DNA of 49,571 nucleotides from Bacillota bacterium (GTDB lineage: Bacteria > Bacillota > Clostridia > Peptostreptococcales > Anaerovoracaceae): positions 1-49,571 of the forward strand of contig JAFRKJ010000055.1 of the NCBI GenBank assembly GCA_017431785.1. The letters are read 5' to 3'. Both the position numbers and the translations under genes were made by a program. The notes beneath the pieces were generated by a model. That model saw only the letters and a list, made by a program, of their open reading frames with translations, searched no databases and was not told the origin of the DNA. Below are positions 25,589 through 31,772 of the stretch, one piece after another; position 1 is the first letter of the stretch, and every line of letters begins with the position of its first letter.

Positions 25589-25622
25589 AAGAGGACCCGA
25601 ATCGGGTCCTCTTTGTTTTTTT
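25589..25622 (+). terminator. Intrinsic terminator after the 76-residue gene
   Basis: Perfect 10-bp stem AAGAGGACCC/GGGTCCTCTT with a 5-nt loop followed by TTGTTTTTTT. On the other strand it lies after convergent ychF but has only a weak T tract. Confidence 0.93.
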
Positions 25623-25659
25623 GGAATGAATCACTTTTCGGAATGAACCGCTCAAATAC

Positions 25660-26757
25660 CTATACATTGAACAGGAAGTGGCAGATGTCGCCGTCTTTTA
25701 CCTCATATTCCTTACCTTCTGAGCGGAGCCAGCCATGTTCTTTGGCTGTACTAAGTTTGCCGCCGGCCTCCATCAACTTATCATATGCGATGGTTTCAGA
25801 ACGGATGAATCCCTTCTCGAAATCCGTATGGATCTTTCCTGCAGCCTGTGGAGCTAATGTTCCTCTTTTGATGGTCCAGGCGCGTGTCTCATCTTCTCCA
25901 GTCGTAATGAATGAAATCAGATCGAGCAGCGCATAGGATGACTTGATCAGCTTATCCAGACCTGATTCGCTGATACCCATCTCCTCCAGGAACATATCAC
26001 GTTCTTCATCATCCAGTTCCGCAAGTTCCGCTTCGACCTTAGCGCTGATGATGACAACTTCCGAACCTTCTGCATCTGCAATGGCGCGGACTGCTTTCAC
26101 ATATTCGTTTTCTTCCGCATCATCGGCCGCATCTTCCTCTGCGACATTTGCTGCATAGATGACAGGTTTGTAGGTGAGCAAATCAAGGCTCCTTACAAAA
26201 GCTTCTTCATCTTCGTCGAATTCCATCGTTCTGGCGACATTGCCTTCTCCGAGATGTTCGTTGATCTTATTGAGCATATCGATTTCCTTCTGAAGGGACT
26301 TGTCCCCCTTCAGCATTTTTGTTGCCTTTGCAATACGGCGCTCCAGGACTTCCATATCTGCAAGAATCAATTCCATGTTGATCGTCTCAATATCGGAGGC
26401 CGGATCGATTCGTCCGTCCACATGAACTACATTTCCATCTTCGAAACAGCGGACGACATGAACGATTGCTTCTACATTACGGATATGGCCGAGGAACTTG
26501 TTGCCAAGACCCTCACCCTGGCTTGCGCCTTTGACCAGACCTGCTATGTCACAGAATTCTATGGTTGTGTATATTGTTTTCTTTGAGTGATATATTTCAG
26601 AAAGCGTTGTGACTCTTTCATCAGGTACTGTAACAACACCTACGTTCGGCTCAATGGTACAGAACGGGTAATTCGCCGCTTCTGCTCCTGCCTTTGTGAT
26701 TGCGTTAAACAAAGTACTCTTGCCTACATTCGGCAGTCCTACGATTCCAAGTTTCAT
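25660..26757 (-). CDS. ychF: Redox-regulated ATPase YchF (Obg-like)
   Basis: A 365-residue TRAFAC-class P-loop protein. G1 is GLPNVGKSTLF, the G3 region DIAGLVKGAS, an inserted helical coil covers about 130-200, and a C-terminal TGS domain ends ...YEVKDGDICHFLFNV. YchF/OLA1 hydrolyses ATP in preference to GTP and associates with ribosomes. Length is standard. Own promoter at 26792-26820 and an AAGGAG site 11 nt before the ATG. Confidence 0.97.
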   Translation of the reverse strand: MKLGIVGLPNVGKSTLFNAITKAGAEAANYPFCTIEPNVGVVTVPDERVTTLSEIYHSKKTIYTTIEFCDIAGLVKGASQGEGLGNKFLGHIRNVEAIVHVVRCFEDGNVVHVDGRIDPASDIETINMELILADMEVLERRIAKATKMLKGDKSLQKEIDMLNKINEHLGEGNVARTMEFDEDEEAFVRSLDLLTYKPVIYAANVAEEDAADDAEENEYVKAVRAIADAEGSEVVIISAKVEAELAELDDEERDMFLEEMGISESGLDKLIKSSYALLDLISFITTGEDETRAWTIKRGTLAPQAAGKIHTDFEKGFIRSETIAYDKLMEAGGKLSTAKEHGWLRSEGKEYEVKDGDICHFLFNV

Positions 26758-26791
26758 CTACTAATAATCTCCTTTTTTTCATTCTGTTCAA

Positions 26792-26820
26792 ATTGTATCT
26801 GAATCGACCGTGTATTTCAA
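26792..26820 (-). promoter_or_regulatory. ychF promoter
   Basis: TTGAAA (26815-26820) and TACAAT (26792-26797) on the minus strand, 17-nt spacer, about 35 nt before the ychF start. Confidence 0.75.
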
Positions 26821-26844
26821 CAATAGAACCCCTATAGTTTATCA

Positions 26845-26880
26845 TAAAAAAGGTATTTGCCTGATTTCAGCAAATACCTT
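26845..26880 (-). terminator. Intrinsic terminator of the lipoprotein gene
   Basis: Perfect 11-bp stem AAGGTATTTGC/GCAAATACCTT (arms 26870-26880 and 26850-26860 on the minus strand) with a 9-nt loop and a TTTTT tail, 38 nt after the lipoprotein stop. Confidence 0.9.
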
Positions 26881-26918
26881 ATTCATTCAGTTCTTTATAG
26901 ACTGGATCCACACACGTC

Positions 26919-27479
26919 TTATTCGGCAACCCGAACAAATACACAGCTCTGGCATTCCGGTTCTTCTGCCCCATTCCAGAGAAGTTTGCCGTCCTCAGAG
27001 ATTTCGAAACTGCCGGAACCATTCTCATATACAACGGTTTCCTCTGCTCCGCCGCCGATTTCCTCATCGCCGGTACCTTCCTGATCCGTATCATCTGAAT
27101 AGATCAGTTCTGTTTTTACACAGTCACTGTAGACAAGCTGGTTTCCTTCTTTGGTCGCATTCATCGTCCACATGGCTGCTGTCGTTGCAGAACCACTCCA
27201 CATCACTGTGATGTTGATACTCCGGGTCTCTGCATCTGTTATTACTGTCGCACTTGCGCGCTGGCTGTACTCGTCCTGATATTCCCCTGCCAGTTCAACA
27301 TACTCGTCAACGGTCTCCGGTGACTGTGTTGTTTCCTCTGTCACCGTTTCTTCCGTTTCAACTGTTGTTGTCTGTTCTTCTTCCTGTGCAGGTTCCTCGC
27401 CGCAGGCTGTCATCACCAGCGACAATCCTAAAGCCATAACGACTGAAAGAATCAATGATGCTATCTTCTTCTTTTTCAT
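26919..27479 (-). CDS. Putative lipoprotein of unknown function
   Basis: A 186-residue exported protein. The signal peptide (1-25) ends in the lipobox LVMTAC, so C26 should be lipidated by Lgt. Residues about 27-60 are a Thr/Glu linker, followed by a beta-rich domain (ATVITDAETRSINITVMW...) ending with a CVFVRV strand. C119 and two Cys near the end are compatible with a disulfide. I recognise no catalytic motif; it could be a small cell-surface binding domain. GGGAGG ribosome site, own promoter and terminator: monocistronic. Confidence 0.85.
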   Translation of the reverse strand: MKKKKIASLILSVVMALGLSLVMTACGEEPAQEEEQTTTVETEETVTEETTQSPETVDEYVELAGEYQDEYSQRASATVITDAETRSINITVMWSGSATTAAMWTMNATKEGNQLVYSDCVKTELIYSDDTDQEGTGDEEIGGGAEETVVYENGSGSFEISEDGKLLWNGAEEPECQSCVFVRVAE

Positions 27480-27518
27480 AACGGTTCCTCCCTTGGAAAT
27501 ACAGGTTCCTTACCGGGA

Positions 27519-27549
27519 AGTATATCACAGCAAATCGGCCAATTGTAAA
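27519..27549 (-). promoter_or_regulatory. Lipoprotein gene promoter
   Basis: TATACT (27519-27524) preceded by TGA (extended -10) with TTTACA (27544-27549) 19 nt upstream on the minus strand. Confidence 0.55.
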
Positions 27550-27588
27550 ACATTAACAATTATTCACAACCAAGATTTCGTAAATCCG

Positions 27589-27617
27589 TTGGCAAACCCC
27601 ACAACATGTAGTAAAAT
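27589..27617 (+). promoter_or_regulatory. nrdR-cmk promoter with a near-palindrome in the spacer
   Basis: TTGGCA (27589-27594) and TAAAAT (27612-27617) with a 17-nt spacer. The spacer carries the 12-bp near-palindrome acaacatgtagt (27601-27612; one mismatched pair), an obvious place for a regulator to block the promoter. Confidence 0.75.
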
Positions 27618-27665
27618 TACTGTAATTTGAAAATAAATTGTGTAATTCACGCAGGAGGAATGAAA

Positions 27666-28130
27666 ATGAAGTGTCCTTATTGTGAAAACGAAGACAGCAA
27701 AGTAATTGATTCCCGTCATACGGAAGATGGACGTGCCATCAGAAGAAGACGTGAGTGTGAGAAATGCGGAAGAAGATTTACCACCTATGAGAAAATCGAG
27801 GAAATGATCCTGATGGTAATCAAGAAGGATGGCAGCCGCCAGGCCTTTGACCGCAATAAACTGCTCAATGGTATCATCCGCGCATGTGAGAAGCGCCCTG
27901 TTTCTATCGCTGAGATGGAGAAGATCGTTGATGACATCGAGCGCGGCCTCAACAATACGATGGAAAAAGAAGTCGACAGCAAACTCATCGGTGAACTCGT
28001 CATGGAAAAGCTCAAAGACATCGACGAAGTCGCTTATGTCCGTTTCGCATCTGTATACAGGCAATTCACTGATGTCAATACGTTCGTAAAGGAAGTTGAG
28101 AGCCTCCTCGATACGAAGAGAAAGCGCTAA
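27666..28130 (+). CDS. nrdR: Transcriptional repressor NrdR
   Basis: A 154-residue repressor of ribonucleotide reductase genes. The N-terminal zinc ribbon is CPYC...CEKCGRRF, and an ATP-cone domain follows ([20 protein letters not shown]), which senses ATP/dATP. The ATG at 27666 is chosen because AGGAGG lies 7 nt before it and the protein then begins MKCPYC, as in the family; earlier in-frame ATGs have no room for a ribosome site. Precedes cmk by 26 nt. Confidence 0.97.
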   Translation: MKCPYCENEDSKVIDSRHTEDGRAIRRRRECEKCGRRFTTYEKIEEMILMVIKKDGSRQAFDRNKLLNGIIRACEKRPVSIAEMEKIVDDIERGLNNTMEKEVDSKLIGELVMEKLKDIDEVAYVRFASVYRQFTDVNTFVKEVESLLDTKRKR

Positions 28131-28156
28131 CATAAAGAATTCTAACAGAGGTTACT

Positions 28157-28822
28157 ATGAAAGACATATTCAGAATAGCAATCGACGGACCGAGCGGAGC
28201 AGGCAAAAGCACCATAGCCAAAGCGGTAGCCAAAGCGCTAAGCATCGATTACATTGATACGGGCGCTATGTACCGCGCTATCGGCTACAAGATGGACAGA
28301 GATGGCATCCCTTTTGAGGAGGATGAATCCGGCGTGCTCAAGCAGATGCTCGATTCCACAGATATCGATTTTTCAGATGGAAACATCATCCTCGACGGCG
28401 AAATCGTCAATGATGTGATCAGAACACCAGAAGTTTCGATGCTCGCATCGAAATGTTCTGCCCTGCCTTCTGTCCGTGCCAAGCTGGTTGAAATCCAGCG
28501 TGGTATGGGGATGAGAAAGAGCGTCATCATGGACGGCCGCGATATTGGCACCAACGTTCTCAAAGACGCAGAGTTCAAAATCTACCTGACCGCATCTGCC
28601 GAAGAACGTGCCAACAGACGGTTCAAAGAACTTCAGGAAAAAGGTGAAACCCAGACCTACGAAGAAGTGCTCGAGGATATCAAACAGCGTGACTACAATG
28701 ATATGACCAGAGAGCTCAACCCACTCTGCAAGGCGGACGATGCCATAGAGGTAGACACCACTGGCCATGGTATTGATGAAGTGGTTGATACCGTACTGGA
28801 TATCATCAGAGGTCTGGAATAA
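28157..28822 (+). CDS. cmk: Cytidylate kinase
   Basis: A 221-residue nucleoside monophosphate kinase that phosphorylates CMP/dCMP. P-loop GPSGAGKST, DTGAMYRAIGYK, GRDIGTNVL and ASAEERANRRFKEL are diagnostic. Together with nrdR the operon links deoxynucleotide control and pyrimidine kinase. Followed by a bidirectional terminator. Confidence 0.97.
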   Translation: MKDIFRIAIDGPSGAGKSTIAKAVAKALSIDYIDTGAMYRAIGYKMDRDGIPFEEDESGVLKQMLDSTDIDFSDGNIILDGEIVNDVIRTPEVSMLASKCSALPSVRAKLVEIQRGMGMRKSVIMDGRDIGTNVLKDAEFKIYLTASAEERANRRFKELQEKGETQTYEEVLEDIKQRDYNDMTRELNPLCKADDAIEVDTTGHGIDEVVDTVLDIIRGLE

Positions 28823-28862
28823 ACAGACCCATTCTGAATCAGAACGTCCTTATTTCACAAAT

Positions 28863-28893
28863 AAAAAGACTGCGCCGAAGCGCAGTCTTTTTT
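28863..28893. terminator. Bidirectional terminator between cmk and the symporter gene
   Basis: 13-bp stem AAAAAGACTGCGC/GCGCAGTCTTTTT with a tight CGAA (TTCG on the other strand) tetraloop. T runs follow on both strands, so it serves both converging genes. Confidence 0.93.
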
Positions 28894-28901
28894 GATTTCT
28901 C

Positions 28902-30365
28902 TTATCTCTTGTGGCATCCAAGCGGCAGCTTAGGATATCCATCTTTGTATTCGCCGGTTTCAAGTCTGTCGAAGTAATCCTTGACAGCTCTTGCTGCAAC
29001 GCCATTGAGCAGTACCAGACCGATGAGGTTCGGTGCAGCCATCAGTGCGTTGAAGATGTCAGCAATTGTCCATACCTGTGAAAGTGTGAGGAATGGGCCA
29101 ATAAATACAGCGAATATGTACAGCCATCTGTATACCTGTACAGCAGTCTTGCTTCCGTTGAAGAGATACTCGCAGCATCTTTCAGCGTAGTAGTCCCATC
29201 CGAGGATGGTGGTGAATGCGAAGAATGCCAGTGCGCACATTACTACGAATGCACCTGCTGTGTCTCCCAGCAGACCCATTGAGAATGCATCGATTGTTAC
29301 CTGAGCTCCTTCGTGACCAGTTTCGAGAGCATAGTCATAAGCGCCGGAAACCATGATTACCAAACCTGTCATCATGCATACGCAGATGGTGTCGATGAAA
29401 GTACCTGTCATGGATACCAGACCTTGTCTTACAGGCTCATTTGTCTGTGCAGCAGCTGCTGCGATAGGAGCTGAGCCAAGACCTGCTTCGTTTGAGAATA
29501 CGCCTCTTGCAACGCCCTTGGTGATCGCCAGGTAGAAGGCGCCGAACGCGCCGCCCGCTACTGCCTTTGCACCAAATGCCATTGTTACGATATCAGCGAT
29601 AGCTGAAGGAATCTTGTCCAGGTTTGTGAAGATGATGATCAGTGAAACCAGAACGTATGCAATGGCCATGAACGGTACGATTACAGTTGTTACTGTAGCG
29701 ATTCTCTTGATACCGCCGATGATTACCAGCGCAGCGAAGAATGTTACAACGATTGCAACTGCGATCGTAACTGCTGTGATCTCCTTGTCAGCACCAATTG
29801 TGAACAGTGTGTTGGTGTGGAAGAATGTCTCAGCTGCTGAAGCGATACCATTGATCTGAGTAATTGTTCCGATACCGAAAGCACCAGCGATGCATCCGAA
29901 GAGGGCGAACAGTTTGCCCAGCCATCTTGCGTTCCATCCGTATCTCTCTTTGATTCCCTTTTCAATATAGTAGAAAGGTCCGCCGAGATATCCGCCTTCA
30001 GGGTTCACCTGTCTGTAAATAACAGCGAGAACACCTTCTGTAAACTTGGTAGCGAGGCCTACGCAAGCTGCGATGAACATCCAGAACAGTGCACCAGGGC
30101 CACCTACGATAACCGCAGTAGCTACACCTACGATGTTTCCTGTACCGATAGTTGCTGAAAGTGCAGTACACAGTGCACCGAATGATGTTACTTCACCAGA
30201 AGCGCCTTCTTCGTTTCTAACCATGTACTTAAGTGCTCTTCCGAGCTTGATAAACTGCATACCCTTCAATCTGACGGTAAGCAGAATGCCTGTACCCATA
30301 ATGAGTACGAGAAGCGGCACACCCCATACAAACGAGTCGACCGCATCGAGAAATTGTGTTACCAT
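28902..30365 (-). CDS. Sodium:alanine/glycine symporter (AGCS family)
   Basis: A 487-residue membrane transporter with about 11 helices. AGCS signatures include TIGTGNIVGVATA near helix 2, GGPFYYIEKGIKERYGW and NEAGLGSAPIAAAAAQT. It moves alanine and/or glycine with Na+. The leader carries a glycine riboswitch with a terminator, so glycine is the likely physiological substrate. GAAGGAGA ribosome site. Confidence 0.95.
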   Translation of the reverse strand: MVTQFLDAVDSFVWGVPLLVLIMGTGILLTVRLKGMQFIKLGRALKYMVRNEEGASGEVTSFGALCTALSATIGTGNIVGVATAVIVGGPGALFWMFIAACVGLATKFTEGVLAVIYRQVNPEGGYLGGPFYYIEKGIKERYGWNARWLGKLFALFGCIAGAFGIGTITQINGIASAAETFFHTNTLFTIGADKEITAVTIAVAIVVTFFAALVIIGGIKRIATVTTVIVPFMAIAYVLVSLIIIFTNLDKIPSAIADIVTMAFGAKAVAGGAFGAFYLAITKGVARGVFSNEAGLGSAPIAAAAAQTNEPVRQGLVSMTGTFIDTICVCMMTGLVIMVSGAYDYALETGHEGAQVTIDAFSMGLLGDTAGAFVVMCALAFFAFTTILGWDYYAERCCEYLFNGSKTAVQVYRWLYIFAVFIGPFLTLSQVWTIADIFNALMAAPNLIGLVLLNGVAARAVKDYFDRLETGEYKDGYPKLPLGCHKR

Positions 30366-30402
30366 TTTGTTCTCCTTCTTTCAAAAACAGTAATAAATCT
30401 TG

Positions 30403-30442
30403 AAATAAAAAAGTCGAAATTCCGCCTAAACGATTCCGACTT
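30403..30442 (-). terminator. Riboswitch-controlled leader terminator
   Basis: 10-bp stem with one G-U pair (minus-strand arms 30433-30442 and 30411-30420) followed by TTTTTT, between the glycine aptamer and the symporter ATG. Its 5' arm can pair instead with the aptamer's P1 region, giving a switchable structure. Confidence 0.85.
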
Positions 30443-30479
30443 CCCGGAGAGGTACAAATACAAATAATTGCTAGAACTA

Positions 30480-30590
30480 TCTGCCCTGTCCTTTTGCCTG
30501 AGAGATTACGTTTATTTGAGTCTTCCTCGATGACCCCTTAACGCGTACACCTTCGGCGCCCGGCCTTACCCGGAGCTCTCCAGAGAATCA
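30480..30590 (-). ncRNA. Glycine riboswitch, single aptamer
   Basis: The minus strand contains the glycine aptamer consensus in order: CTCTGGAGAG, a GC-rich P3 arm, GCGCCGAAGG, then ATCTCTCAGGCAAAAGGACAGGG. P1 pairs 30581-30585 with 30484-30488. No second aptamer is seen in 30590-30716, so this is a singlet. A CCGCGTTTCTG hairpin just upstream (about 30602-30630) may take the place of the missing partner (ghost) aptamer. It controls the downstream AGCS symporter. Confidence 0.95.
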
Positions 30591-30650
30591 TAGCTCGTTT
30601 ACCGCGTTTCTGCATAAAACAGAAACGCGGTTACATAAACTTACGCAGAC

Positions 30651-30680
30651 AATATAGCACACTATTTTGGTGAAGTGCAA
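30651..30680 (-). promoter_or_regulatory. Promoter of the riboswitch-symporter unit
   Basis: TTGCAC (30675-30680) and TATATT (30651-30656), 18-nt spacer, minus strand, about 60 nt before the aptamer. Confidence 0.65.
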
Positions 30681-30716
30681 CCCCCTTCACGCATTATATT
30701 GTATACATACGACACT

Positions 30717-31772
30717 TTAATGCATTTTTGCATTTTCCTGCAGGAAATCCAGAACTTTCTCATACAGAAGCTCTATATGCACATATTGATCCATTGTTCT
30801 TCCTGTCTCGATTTCCACGGTTTTATTATCGTAACCCTGGGATTCGATATCTTTCTTCAGCTTCTCAACTTCTTCGTCCGTATAGCTGATTTCTTCTTTC
30901 TCAGCAATGTATTCGAGGAGCATCTCCTGCTTCACCAGTGTCTGGGCGTAATCCTTGAGTTGCTTCTTCAGTTCTTTCTCTGTGGATACGCCGTAGTATT
31001 TCGCAATAAAATCCTTCCTGTCAACGCCCTGCTGGTCTGCATAGTAATCGATCTGCTGGTCGAAGCTCTCCATGTAATGCTTAACGACTTCCTTTGGATA
31101 CTGTTTTACCTCGGTATCTGCCAGAACCTGAGACCAGATCTCTGTCTTCTGATTCTGTTCTGCTTCTTCCTTCTTTGCTTTGTATATTTGTTTTTCTACA
31201 GCCTTCTCATATTCTTCTGTGTTCTTGTAGTCGCCAAGTGTCTTTACAAACGCATCATTGTACTCCGGCTCCTCAGGTCTTGTCGCCGCATTGATCTTGA
31301 CTGTGAAAATAACATCCTTTCCCTGGAGTTCCTCCTTGTCGTAATCCGGAGGGAATGCCAACGCTAGCTCAATGTTCTGCTCGCCGACTTTATGTCCGAC
31401 AAGTCCCTCTTCGAATCCATTGATATATGTGCCGCTTCCAAGGAGCAGTTCCTGCCCTTCTGCCGATCCGCCTTCAAACTTTTTCCCATCAACTTTGCCG
31501 ACATAGTCTATATTGACGGTATCGCCTTTTTTGACTTCATCGCCCTTGCTGAGATCAACGTCTTTAGTCGCTGCTTTCAGCGCCTCCACAATAGCATCGC
31601 CAATCTCTGACTTTTCGACCTTTACTTCGATCTTTTCAGCCTTGACACCTTTGTACTCGCCGACTTTAAGATAATCACTCAGGTTCAGTCCTTCATACAA
31701 ATTCACATCACTGCCGCAGGCAGTCAGTACAAGCATACCTATTATGATGGACGTGCATATTATCTTTTTCAC
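30717..31772 (-). CDS. Membrane-anchored FKBP/trigger-factor-like lipoprotein
   Basis: A 351-residue exported lipoprotein: signal peptide with lipobox LVLTAC (C19). An FKBP-type peptidyl-prolyl isomerase domain covers about 82-163 (GDTVNIDYVGKVDGKKF, INGFEEGLVGHKVGE). A long helical C-terminal region (about 170-350) resembles the trigger factor chaperone domain (VSTEKELKKQLKDYAQTLVKQEMLLEYIAEKE). It should fold proteins outside the membrane. The ATG overlaps the upstream GTPase-NYN stop by 4 nt, so the two are made together. Not cytosolic trigger factor, because there is no ribosome-binding N-terminal domain. Confidence 0.9.
   Translation of the reverse strand: MKKIICTSIIIGMLVLTACGSDVNLYEGLNLSDYLKVGEYKGVKAEKIEVKVEKSEIGDAIVEALKAATKDVDLSKGDEVKKGDTVNIDYVGKVDGKKFEGGSAEGQELLLGSGTYINGFEEGLVGHKVGEQNIELALAFPPDYDKEELQGKDVIFTVKINAATRPEEPEYNDAFVKTLGDYKNTEEYEKAVEKQIYKAKKEEAEQNQKTEIWSQVLADTEVKQYPKEVVKHYMESFDQQIDYYADQQGVDRKDFIAKYYGVSTEKELKKQLKDYAQTLVKQEMLLEYIAEKEEISYTDEEVEKLKKDIESQGYDNKTVEIETGRTMDQYVHIELLYEKVLDFLQENAKMH

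Noticed and set aside
30590-30716. Second glycine aptamer (tandem riboswitch).
   Set aside because: Only a CCGCG hairpin and promoter are present; the aptamer core bases are missing.
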